Shown in pieces: positions 49,467-58,182 of a DNA stretch of 64,000 nucleotides; positions within the stretch are counted from its first letter, which is position 1; each line of letters starts with the position of its first letter. Position numbers and translations under genes: made by a program. The stretch spans positions 33,298-97,297 of the forward strand of contig NZ_JAPDOD010000037.1 in the NCBI RefSeq assembly GCF_027587205.1, given 5' to 3'. The DNA is from Solirubrobacter ginsenosidimutans. Its GTDB lineage: Bacteria; Actinomycetota; Thermoleophilia; Solirubrobacterales; Solirubrobacteraceae. Below the pieces are notes generated by a model that saw only the letters and a program-made list of their open reading frames with translations, ran no database searches and was not told the origin of the DNA.

Positions 49467-49543
49467 GTCAGGCGGCCGCGGCGAGGGGTCGGACAGCCGA
49501 GCGCGCCACGGCGCGCCGCGCGTCGTCAGGCGGCCGCGGCGAG
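49467..49543. repeat. 19-bp direct repeat at the 3' end of the FUSC-like gene
   Basis: GTCAGGCGGCCGCGGCGAG occurs at 49467-49485 and again at 49525-49543, where it covers the last codons and stop of the FUSC-like gene. The first copy is downstream and non-coding, a relic of a 58-bp tandem duplication. The rest of 49357-49525 is very GC-rich with no gene seen. Confidence 0.6.
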
Positions 49544-50584
49544 CAGTTCTTCGGTCGGCGCCTCGAGGGCGTCGGCGCGCGGGTCTTCGCCGAGGAGGTC
49601 CGCGGCGCGGCGGAGGTCGACGGCCGTCGAGCGGATCTGTGCGGCGATCTCGCCGCCGCCCGCCTCGCCCGCCAGCGCGCTCGCCCGCAGGGCGTGGCCG
49701 CGCACGGCGTCGGCGCGGTCCGGCTGGTCGTACGCGCCCGCCAGCGTCCAGACCGCGAGCCCGAGCTCGCGCACCGCCTCCGGCAGCGTCGGTTCGACCG
49801 GCTCGCCCGCGCGCAGCGACCGCACGGAGTGGCGCGCCAACACGCGCGTGTCCCGCACCGCGTAGTCGACCTGGGCGAAGCTCGCCCCGTAGCGCTCCAA
49901 AGCAGCGAGCGCCGTCCGCCGGCGCGGCGAGAGGCGCGCGGTGTCGCGCCCGATCGACAGCGCCTCATCGAAGTCGTCGACCAGCGCGTCGAGCGCCCGC
50001 GCCTCCGCCAGCGCCTCGCCCGCGCCGCCCGCGTCACTCGCCGCCAGCGCCGTCGCCAGGCGCTCCAGCGCCGAGCCGAGGCCCGCGAAGACCGCCTGCG
50101 CGGCGCGCCCCACGTGCAGCGCGGGATCGGGCGGGAAGACCAGGGAGGTCACGGCCAGAGCGACGCCGCCGCCGATCAGCCCTTCGAGGATGCGGTTCAA
50201 AGTGAACGAGAAGTCGCTCGTGTTGGGATCGAGCGAGACGAGCAGGATCGCCGACACCGCGGCCTCGGCGGTCAGCAGCTCGCCGCCGCGCAGCAGCACC
50301 GCGGCGCTCATGGCCAGGATCACCATCAGCCCGATCTGCAGCGAGCCGGCGCCGATCAGCGCGACGATCGCCGAGGCGACGCAGATGCCCAGCACGACGC
50401 CCGCGATCAGCTGCAGCGCCTTCGAGCCGCGCTGGCCATAGGACGCCCCGAGGCAGATCACCGCGGCGATCGATGCGAAGGACGGCCGCCCGTCCGGGAG
50501 CAGCAGAACGGCCGCGTACCAGGCGGTGGTCGCGGCCAGAGCGGTTTGCAGGATCGGCCAGAGCCGTCCGCGCAAGCGATTCAT
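49526..50584 (-). CDS. FUSC-like aromatic acid exporter family membrane protein
   Basis: 352 residues. Five or six TMs in the first ~170 residues ('FASIAAVICLGASYGQRG', 'LQLIAGVVLGICVASAIVAL', 'GLIGGGVALAVTSLVFPPDP'), followed by a long helical cytoplasmic part. This is the half-length FUSC/ArAE layout; such proteins export aromatic acids or are uncharacterised. ATG 50584 puts the first TM correctly. No clear -10 box at leaderless distance. Confidence 0.78.
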   Translation of the reverse strand: MNRLRGRLWPILQTALAATTAWYAAVLLLPDGRPSFASIAAVICLGASYGQRGSKALQLIAGVVLGICVASAIVALIGAGSLQIGLMVILAMSAAVLLRGGELLTAEAAVSAILLVSLDPNTSDFSFTLNRILEGLIGGGVALAVTSLVFPPDPALHVGRAAQAVFAGLGSALERLATALAASDAGGAGEALAEARALDALVDDFDEALSIGRDTARLSPRRRTALAALERYGASFAQVDYAVRDTRVLARHSVRSLRAGEPVEPTLPEAVRELGLAVWTLAGAYDQPDRADAVRGHALRASALAGEAGGGEIAAQIRSTAVDLRRAADLLGEDPRADALEAPTEELLAAAA

Positions 50585-50633
50585 ACAGAGTGGTTTAGCG
50601 AACAACCATGTTGGCGCCAGTTAGGAACGCGGA

Positions 50634-50664
50634 CGGGGGCCGGAGCCAAAGGCTCCGACCCCCG
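50634..50664 (-). terminator. Strong hairpin terminator of the HtrA-like gene
   Basis: CGGGGG-x-CGGAGCC pairs with GGCTCCG-x-CCCCCG around AAA. In the minus-strand RNA the single non-match becomes a U-G wobble, giving a 14-bp stem; in plus-strand RNA it is a C-A mismatch. This asymmetry and its position 28 nt after the stop assign it to the protease gene. Confidence 0.6.
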
Positions 50665-50691
50665 TTGCCGCTCCTCCCAACGGCGTGCGGG

Positions 50692-51813
<1,122 letters not shown>

Positions 51814-51895
51814 GTAGTGCAGGATCGATCCGATCGCTGAGCGTTTCCTACGCCCGCGCTAAGTCGTTCCTGGCGCATGTGTAAGAACCTCATAT

Positions 51896-52441
51896 ATGGC
51901 TCGAACCCAGTACTACGCCGCCGCGTCCCTCGACGGATACATCGCCGAGGCCGACGGCGGCCTGCAATGGCTCTTCGACGCGGCGGACAATCCGCTGGAG
52001 GGCGGGGACGCCAACTACAACGCGTTCTATGCGCGCGTGACGGCGCTCGCGGTCGGTGCGAGCACCTACGAGCTCATGGTCGGCCACGAGTGGGCGTACG
52101 GGTCCATGCCGACGTGGGTCTTCACCCACCGGGAGTTCGAGACGCCCCCGGGCGCCGACGTCCACTTCGTCCAGGGGTCCGTCGCCGACCATCGCGACGC
52201 CATGCATGCCGCGGCCGGCGACGGCGTCCTGTGGGTGGTGGGCGGCGGTGAGCTCGCCAGCCAGTTCGCGGAGGCGGGCGAGCTCGACGACGTGATCGTC
52301 TCCTACATGCCGGTGGTGCTCGGGACGGGCATCGGCCTCTTCGCCCGCCCGATCCCCGGGACGCTCGATCTCATCCGTACCGAGGAGCTGACGCGCGGCG
52401 CCGTCCAGCACGTCTACGCGGTCAAGACGCCCTCCAGGTGA
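51896..52441 (+). CDS. Dihydrofolate reductase family (RibD C-terminal-like) protein
   Basis: 181 residues. 'YYAAASLDGYIAEADGGLQWLF' is the nucleotide-binding start, 'ALAVGASTYELM' follows, and 'VLWVVGGGELASQFAEAGELDDVIVSYMPVVLGTGIGLF' matches the NADPH site of the RibD_C/YyaP group. These are reductases of uncertain substrate. It overlaps the convergent MaoC gene by 28 nt. The AT-rich leader (51814-51895) also carries the protease promoter, but no clear box was identified. Confidence 0.85.
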   Translation: MARTQYYAAASLDGYIAEADGGLQWLFDAADNPLEGGDANYNAFYARVTALAVGASTYELMVGHEWAYGSMPTWVFTHREFETPPGADVHFVQGSVADHRDAMHAAAGDGVLWVVGGGELASQFAEAGELDDVIVSYMPVVLGTGIGLFARPIPGTLDLIRTEELTRGAVQHVYAVKTPSR

Positions 52442-53163
52442 CCGTGCACGGCGAACCGGTCCGCGGCTTCGCCGAACGTCACCGTCGAAGGCAAAAGGAT
52501 CGGCCGCTTGAACCGCACCTCGGCGGTGAAGGCGTCCGGCAGCCGCAGCGCGGCGAGACAGCGCGCCTTCGTCCACATCCCATGGGCGATCGCGCGCTCG
52601 AAGCCGAACGGCTTCGCCGCCCACCCGTGCAGATGGATCGGGTTGTGATCGCCCGAGACGGCGGCGTAGCGGCGGCCGAGGTCGTCGCGCAGCCGCCACT
52701 CGGCGGTCTCCGGCGGCGGCTCGAAGGTCCAGTCGTCACTCACCGCGTCGTCGCCCGCGCCGCGCTTGAGGTTGGTCGAGGTGCTCTCCCAGACCAGCTC
52801 CTCGCCCGCCCGCACCGACGTGAGGAACTCGAACGTGCGCCCGCGCCGGTGCGGTCGCAGCTCGCTCACGGAGACCGCGAGCGTCAGCGTCTCGCCGAGC
52901 CGCACGGGCCGGTGCTGGGTGATCGCGTTGGCGATGTGGACCACGCCCACGGCGCTGAACGGCGCCTGCGCGAGCAGCGCCATCTGCAACCCGAACGCGA
53001 GCACGTGCGGGTACGTGGGCGGAAGCTCGTCGCGCAGCGTGAAGCCGCACACGTGGGCGTACTTGGCCAGCGCGACGGGATCGACGGCGACCTCACGCTC
53101 GAGCACGTCGCCGGGCATCGTGGATCCGCGGCCGGGGAGCGCCGCGCGCAGCGTCGTCAGCAT
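52414..53163 (-). CDS. MaoC-like (3R)-hydroxyacyl dehydratase, HtdX-type
   Basis: 249 residues, double hot-dog fold. The N-terminal half has 'PPTYPHVLAFGLQMALL'; the second half has the catalytic 'YAAVSGDHNPIHLHGWAAKPFGFERAIAHGMW' with Asp and His of the (R)-hydratase motif. It would hydrate/dehydrate acyl thioesters. It overlaps the FabG4-like gene by 7 nt as last gene of the fatty-acid operon; mycobacteria also place htdX next to fabG4. Confidence 0.88.
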   Translation of the reverse strand: MLTTLRAALPGRGSTMPGDVLEREVAVDPVALAKYAHVCGFTLRDELPPTYPHVLAFGLQMALLAQAPFSAVGVVHIANAITQHRPVRLGETLTLAVSVSELRPHRRGRTFEFLTSVRAGEELVWESTSTNLKRGAGDDAVSDDWTFEPPPETAEWRLRDDLGRRYAAVSGDHNPIHLHGWAAKPFGFERAIAHGMWTKARCLAALRLPDAFTAEVRFKRPILLPSTVTFGEAADRFAVHGHLEGVLTA

Positions 53164-54407
53164 CCGAGCAGCGACTGGCCGCAGACCCGGACGACGTTGC
53201 GCTCCAGCCCCGACGAGGCGAGCCATGCGACCGTCTCGGCGACGTCGACCGGCAGCCCGCCCTGGCGCAGCGAGTTCATCCGCCGCCCCGCCTCGCGCAC
53301 GCCGATCGGCATCGCCGCGGTCATCTGCGTCTCGATGAACCCGGGCGCCACCGCGTTGATCGTGATCCCGCGCTCGGTCTCCAGGTCGGCGACGAGGTCG
53401 AGCAGCCCCGCCTTCGAGGTCGCGTAGTTCGTCTGGCCCGCGTTGCCGGCGATCGCGCTCAGCGAGGACACGCAGACGATCCGGCCGTCGTCGCGCAGCA
53501 GCGGCAGCAGCGCCGAGGTGATCCGCTCGGGCGCCAGCAGGTTGACCTCCAGCAGCGACTGCCAGCGCTCCTCGGGCATCTTGGCCAGCGTGCGGTCCTT
53601 GGTCACGCCCGCGTTGTGGACGAGGATGTCGAGCCCGCCCGCGAACCGCTCGGCGAGCACCTCCGGCGCGTCAGGCGCGGTGATGTCGAGCTCCAGCTCC
53701 GCATCGCGCAGGTCGAGCCGGACGACCGTCGCGCCGTCGCGCTCGAGCACCTCGGCGATCGCCGCGCCGATCCCGCGCGAGGCGCCCGTGACGAGCGCCG
53801 TGCGACCGGAGAGCGCGACCGCGCGCCCCGCCCCGACCCGCACGACCTGCCCGGACACGTACGCCGAGCGCGGCGACAGCAGGAACCGCAGGGTCGAGTC
53901 GATCGACGCCCCCGGCGTGACCTGCATGAGGTTGACCGTCGCCCCGCGCCCGACCTCCTTGGCCAGAGACCGCGTGAACCCCTCGAGCGCCCGTCGCCCG
54001 TCGCCGATCACGACCACGCGACCGGAGGGCTCCACGCGCCGGATCGTCGGGTGGAAGAACCGCTGCAGCTCGACGAGCTCCGCCGACGAGGAGATCCCCG
54101 TCGCGTCGAAGACGAGCGCCTTGAACGTCCGGTCGGCCGGCGCCTCCGGGTTGAAGACCGCCGCGTCCAGCCCCGCCGCCGCGGCGTGCTCGCGCACCGG
54201 ATCGTCGAGCGCGGTCGCGGCATCGACGCCCATGTCGGCCAGCACCCGCGCGGCCGCCTCGGCGAAGCGCCCGGCGCCGCCCAGCAGCACCCGCCCGCGC
54301 ACCGGACCGGGGCCGCGCTCCAACGTCACCGGCTGCGGCAGCCCGATCCGCTTGGCGACGGTCCCGGCGACCGGCAACCGCACCAGCTGCGAATAGCGAT
54401 CGCTCAT
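53157..54407 (-). CDS. High-molecular-weight 3-oxoacyl-[ACP/CoA] reductase, FabG4-type
   Basis: 416 residues. The N-terminal ~190 residues are a flavodoxin-like domain without catalytic residues. The C-terminal SDR domain has 'ALVTGASRGIGAAIAEVL', 'ILVHNAGVTKDRTLAKM' and the catalytic 'VSSLSAIAGNAGQTNYATSKAGL' (Ser, Tyr-x3-Lys). This two-domain form is typical of actinobacterial FabG4 (NADH-dependent). ATG 54407 overlaps the thiolase stop in ATGA. Confidence 0.92.
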   Translation of the reverse strand: MSDRYSQLVRLPVAGTVAKRIGLPQPVTLERGPGPVRGRVLLGGAGRFAEAAARVLADMGVDAATALDDPVREHAAAAGLDAAVFNPEAPADRTFKALVFDATGISSSAELVELQRFFHPTIRRVEPSGRVVVIGDGRRALEGFTRSLAKEVGRGATVNLMQVTPGASIDSTLRFLLSPRSAYVSGQVVRVGAGRAVALSGRTALVTGASRGIGAAIAEVLERDGATVVRLDLRDAELELDITAPDAPEVLAERFAGGLDILVHNAGVTKDRTLAKMPEERWQSLLEVNLLAPERITSALLPLLRDDGRIVCVSSLSAIAGNAGQTNYATSKAGLLDLVADLETERGITINAVAPGFIETQMTAAMPIGVREAGRRMNSLRQGGLPVDVAETVAWLASSGLERNVVRVCGQSLLGC

Positions 54408-55687
54408 GCGGCACCTTCGAGGATCGCGACGACGCCCTGCCCGCCGGCGGCGCAGATCGAGATCAGGCCGGTGCCGCCGCCGCGCTCGTGCAACGCCTTG
54501 GCCAGCGAGGCCACGATCCGCCCGCCGGTCGCGGCGAACGGATGCCCCGCCGCGAGCGACCCACCGTTGACGTTGAGCTTGGAACGATCGATCGTGCCGA
54601 CCGCCGCGTCGCGCCCCAGCTTCTCGCGCGCGAAGACCGGGTCGCGCCACGCCGCCAGCGTCGCCAGCACCTGCGACGCGAACGCCTCGTGGATCTCGTA
54701 GAGGTCGAAGCCGTCCAACGCCACCCCGACCCGGTCCAGCAGCCGCGGCATCGCGTACGCGGGCGCCATCAGCAACCCCTCGCCCTTGTGCACGTGATCG
54801 ACGGCCGCGGTCTGGGCGTCGACCAGGTACGCGAGCACCGGCAGCCCGCGCGCCGCCGCCCACTCCTCCGACGCCAGAAGTACCGTCGAGGCGCCGTCGG
54901 TGAGCGGCGTCGAGTTGCCCGCGGTCATCGTCCCCTCGGGCCCGCCGAAGACCGGCTTGAGCTTCGCCAGCTTCTCGACCGAGGAGTCCGGCCGCAGGTT
55001 CTGGTCGCGCTCGAGCCCGAGGTACGGCGTGACGAGCCCGTCGAAGAACCCGCGCTCGTAGGCCGCCGCCATGTGCACGTGCGAGGCCGCCGCGAGCTCG
55101 TCCTGCTCGGCGCGGGTCACGCCCCACTCGACCGCCGTCCGAGCCGCGTGCTCGCCCATCGAGAGCCCGGTGCGAGGCTCCGCGTTCTGCGGCGTCTCGG
55201 GCACGATCTGCCCCGGCCGCAGCCGCGTCAAGGTCTTCGCGCGGCCCGGCAGCGACTTCGCCCGGTTGAGGTCGAGCAGGATGTGCCGCAGGTCCTCGTT
55301 GACGGCGATCGGCGCGTCGGACGCGGTGTCCGCACCGCCCGCGATCCCCACGTCGATCTGCCCCAGCGCGATCTTGTTGGCCACCGCGATCACGGTCTCC
55401 AGGCCGGTCCCGCAGGCCTGCTGCAGGTCGTAGGCGGGCGTCTCGGGAGCGAGCCGCGAGCCCAGCACCGATTCGCGCGTCAGATCGCGGTCGCGCGCGT
55501 GCTTCAAGACGGCCCCCGCGACGACCTCGCCGAGCACCTCGCCTTCGAGCGAGAAGCGCTCGATCAAGCCGTCGAGCGTCGCGGTCAGCATGTCCTGGTC
55601 GGTCGCGTGCGCGTAGGCCCCGTTGGACCGGGCGAACGGAATCCGGTTGCCGCCGAGAATGGCGACGCGTCGGGTCTCGGTTCTCAT
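54404..55687 (-). CDS. Acetyl-CoA acyltransferase (thiolase, FadA2/FadI-type)
   Basis: 427 residues. Active-site Cys in 'LQQACGTGLETV', His in 'YEIHEAFASQVLATL', second His in 'GGSLAAGHPFAATGGR' and second Cys in 'SICAAGGQG' are all present. The long insert ('LRRIL'-like region at 150-210) resembles FadI/FadA2. It cleaves 3-ketoacyl-CoA or condenses acetyl-CoA units. ATGA overlap with the TetR gene fixes the start. Confidence 0.94.
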   Translation of the reverse strand: MRTETRRVAILGGNRIPFARSNGAYAHATDQDMLTATLDGLIERFSLEGEVLGEVVAGAVLKHARDRDLTRESVLGSRLAPETPAYDLQQACGTGLETVIAVANKIALGQIDVGIAGGADTASDAPIAVNEDLRHILLDLNRAKSLPGRAKTLTRLRPGQIVPETPQNAEPRTGLSMGEHAARTAVEWGVTRAEQDELAAASHVHMAAAYERGFFDGLVTPYLGLERDQNLRPDSSVEKLAKLKPVFGGPEGTMTAGNSTPLTDGASTVLLASEEWAAARGLPVLAYLVDAQTAAVDHVHKGEGLLMAPAYAMPRLLDRVGVALDGFDLYEIHEAFASQVLATLAAWRDPVFAREKLGRDAAVGTIDRSKLNVNGGSLAAGHPFAATGGRIVASLAKALHERGGGTGLISICAAGGQGVVAILEGAA

Positions 55688-56256
55688 CTCATCCTCAATC
55701 CGGGTTCGATCGTGCGAATCAACAGCTCGGCGGTGCGGTCGGCCGACAGCTCGCCGGTGCGCAGCCACCAGCGTCCCAGCGCCTCGGCGGCGCCGAAGAT
55801 GGCGACGGACAGCGGCTCGACGGCGCGGCTCTCGGTGTGCTCCTGCAACGCGGCGGTGACCAGCTCCTCCATGCGCGAGCGGTACTCGCCGATGCGCTCG
55901 GCGATCTCCCCGCCGCCGGGCAGCGTCTCGTCGTGCAGTACCCGCCACGCCTCGCCGTCGGCGTCCAGGAAGGCGAAGAACGCGTGGATGCCGGCGCGCA
56001 GCGCGGCGGGGGGATCGGGCGCGGCGGCGACGGCGGACACGACGGACTTCACGAGCGCGTCGGCGGCCGGCTTCATGCACGCCAGGAAGAGCCGCTCCTT
56101 GTTGCCGTAGTAGTTGTAGAGCAGGGGTTTCGTGACGCCGACGGCGGCTGCGACCTCGTCCATCGTCACGTCGCCGTACCCGCGCGCGGCGAACAGCGTC
56201 CGCGCGGTGCGCAGCATCTGCTGCTCGCGCTCGGCGCGGGGGAGCCGCGTTCTCAC
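55684..56256 (-). CDS. TetR-family regulator of the fatty-acid operon
   Basis: 190 residues. HTH at about 10-55: 'MLRTARTLFAARGYGDVTMDEVAAAVGVTKPLLYNYYGNKERLF'-type sequence, with the recognition helix near 'VTKPLLYNYYGNK'. The helical C-terminal ligand domain is unspecific. It lies second in the operon (GTGA overlap with the oxidase gene), so it would regulate itself; the likely operator is the palindrome at 58102-58124. The ligand may be an acyl-CoA (inference). Confidence 0.9.
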   Translation of the reverse strand: MRTRLPRAEREQQMLRTARTLFAARGYGDVTMDEVAAAVGVTKPLLYNYYGNKERLFLACMKPAADALVKSVVSAVAAAPDPPAALRAGIHAFFAFLDADGEAWRVLHDETLPGGGEIAERIGEYRSRMEELVTAALQEHTESRAVEPLSVAIFGAAEALGRWWLRTGELSADRTAELLIRTIEPGLRMR

Positions 56257-58088
56257 GCCGTCACTGGCTCGCTCGGCGTCAGCACGTTCTCCGGCACGCC
56301 GAACGCGTCGACCAGCGCGCCCACGTCGGGCCGCAGCTCGGCGCAGAGCGCGTTGACGGTCTTGACGACCTCCTTGGAGCGCCCGCCGCTCAGGCGCCCG
56401 TGCTCGAGGTAGTAGCCGCGCGCGGCCTCGATCGTGTGCAGCGCGTAGAGGCTCCGCAGCGCGTCGACGGCCGGGTCGATCGGAAACGACTCGAGCACGA
56501 CGAGATCGACCCACGAGCGGGCCGCCTCGAGCACGTGGTCCTGGCAGTCGACGAGCACCGAGAACGGGTCGCGCCCGGAGTCCAGACCGCGCTTGAGCCG
56601 CCGCGCCGCGCTCTCGAGCAGGTGCTCGTGGCGCCAGCGGAAGAGGTCGAGCTGCGTGTCGCGCGAGCGCAGGTCGCCGCCGTCGACGAGCTTGCGCAGC
56701 GGCGTGCGCTCGGTCAGCACGCCCCACGCCTGCCCGGCCACGAACTGCGCCAGCCCGAGCGGGTCGAGCTCGCCGAACGCGTCCTTGTAGTCGGTCAGCA
56801 GGTTCTTGGCCGCGAGCTGCAGCAGCACCGTGTTGTCGCCCTCGAAGGTCGTGAAGACGTCGGTGTCGGCCTTCAGCGCGGCGAAGCGGCTCGCGCGCAG
56901 GTAGCCGGCGCCGCCGCACGCCTCGCGGCAGCGCTGGATCGTGTCGCTCGCATGCCAGGTGGCGACCGACTTCACGCCCGCGGCGAGCGTCTCGAGCTGG
57001 CGCCGCAGGCGGTCGTCGGCGTCGGTGGTGAAGACCACGTCCAATTCGTCCACCAGCCGTTGCTGGGCGAAGGAGAGCGCGTAGGTCGTCGCGAGCGCCG
57101 GGAGCAGCCGCCGCTGATGCGTGCGGTAGTCCATCAGCAGCGCTTCCTCCTCACCGGGCGGGCCGAACTGGCGCCGCACCAACGCGTGTCGCACGGCGAG
57201 CGTCAACGCGACCTTGGCCGCTGAGATCGACGCGCCGGAGACGCTCACGCGCCCCTGGATCAATGTCCCGAGCATCGTGAAGAAGCGCTTGGTCGGGTTC
57301 TCGATCGGACTGAAGTACGTGCCGTCGGCGGCGACCGTGGCGTAGCGGTCCAGGAGGTTCTCGCGCGGGACGCGGACGTGGTCGAACCAGATCCGGCCGT
57401 TGTCGACGCCGTTGAGGCCGAGCTTCGGGCCGCAGTCCTCGAGCCGGACGCCGGGCAGCGAGGCGCCGTCGTCGTCCCGGATCGGGACGAGCAGCGCGTG
57501 GACGCCGCGTTGCTCGCCACCCGCGATCAGCTGGGCGAAGACGACCGCCATCCGCCCATCGCGCGCGGCGTTGCCGATGTAGTCCTTGCGCGCGGCCTCA
57601 TGCGGCGTGTGGACGACGAACTCCTCCGTCGCCGCGTCGTAGGACGCGGTCGTCCCGAGCGCCTGCACGTTGGAGCCGTGCCCGGTCTCGGTCATCGCGA
57701 AGCACCCGGGCAGCTCCAGCGAGGCGACGTCGCGCAGGTAACGCTCGTGGTGACGTCCGGTTCCGAGGTGCAGGATCGCCCCGCCGAAGAGGCCGAACTG
57801 CACGCCGCACTTGACCAGCAGGGACAGGTCGCCCATCGCCAGCGTCTCGAAGGCGGTGACGCTGCGGGCCGGCGAGCCCTTCCCGCCGTACTCGACCGGA
57901 TAGCCGATGGCGGTGTCGCCCTGGGAGGACAGCTCCTGCGCCCACGCCAGGACACGGGCGCGGTGCTCCTCGAGCTCGAGGTCGTCGGCCGGAGCGTTCC
58001 CCGGCTCCGACAGCCACGACCGAACCCGGTCCCGGGTCTCCGGATAACGGCCGTCGAGGAGCTTCCGCAGCGTCTCAGTGGTGCCCAT
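56253..58088 (-). CDS. Acyl-CoA oxidase-like flavoprotein (acyl-CoA dehydrogenase superfamily)
   Basis: 611 residues. FAD-binding region 'FAMTETGHGSNVQALGTTA' and 'PKLGLNGVDNGRIWFDHVRVPRENLLDRY', followed by 'YRTHQRRLLPALATTYAL' and 'CREACGGAGYL'. The C-terminal ~150 residues ('LRSLYALHTIEAARGYYLEHGRLS') match the ACOX domain, absent from ordinary dehydrogenases, so electrons may pass to O2 giving H2O2. It is first in the operon; ATG 58088 follows TAACTT at 6 nt. Confidence 0.88.
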   Translation of the reverse strand: MGTTETLRKLLDGRYPETRDRVRSWLSEPGNAPADDLELEEHRARVLAWAQELSSQGDTAIGYPVEYGGKGSPARSVTAFETLAMGDLSLLVKCGVQFGLFGGAILHLGTGRHHERYLRDVASLELPGCFAMTETGHGSNVQALGTTASYDAATEEFVVHTPHEAARKDYIGNAARDGRMAVVFAQLIAGGEQRGVHALLVPIRDDDGASLPGVRLEDCGPKLGLNGVDNGRIWFDHVRVPRENLLDRYATVAADGTYFSPIENPTKRFFTMLGTLIQGRVSVSGASISAAKVALTLAVRHALVRRQFGPPGEEEALLMDYRTHQRRLLPALATTYALSFAQQRLVDELDVVFTTDADDRLRRQLETLAAGVKSVATWHASDTIQRCREACGGAGYLRASRFAALKADTDVFTTFEGDNTVLLQLAAKNLLTDYKDAFGELDPLGLAQFVAGQAWGVLTERTPLRKLVDGGDLRSRDTQLDLFRWRHEHLLESAARRLKRGLDSGRDPFSVLVDCQDHVLEAARSWVDLVVLESFPIDPAVDALRSLYALHTIEAARGYYLEHGRLSGGRSKEVVKTVNALCAELRPDVGALVDAFGVPENVLTPSEPVTA

Positions 58089-58094
58089 GACCAC

Positions 58095-58100
58095 AAGTTA
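58095..58100 (-). promoter_or_regulatory. -10 box TAACTT, leaderless promoter of the fatty-acid operon
   Basis: Minus-strand TAACTT ends 6 nt before ATG 58088. The palindrome at 58102-58124 lies directly upstream. Confidence 0.5.
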
Positions 58101-58101
58101 C

Positions 58102-58124
58102 CCGGATAGAAATTTCTATACCGG
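58102..58124. promoter_or_regulatory. Palindromic operator, probable TetR site
   Basis: A perfect 14-bp palindrome ATAGAAATTTCTAT (58106-58119) is bracketed by CCGG on both sides. It covers the space just upstream of the operon's -10 box, so bound protein would block transcription. The TetR gene in the operon is the obvious candidate. It could also affect the divergent subtilisin gene, whose possible -10 (TAATGT, 58125-58130) adjoins it. Confidence 0.6.
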
Positions 58125-58182
58125 TAATGTGAGAGATCGCACGCTCAAGGCCAGGCCGTTCCGTGCCGATAACGGGAAGTGG

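Noticed and set aside
56253..58088. Assignment as FadE5 because of its 611-residue length and operon context
   Set aside because: Internal motifs and the C-terminal region match acyl-CoA oxidases better; length alone is not evidence.
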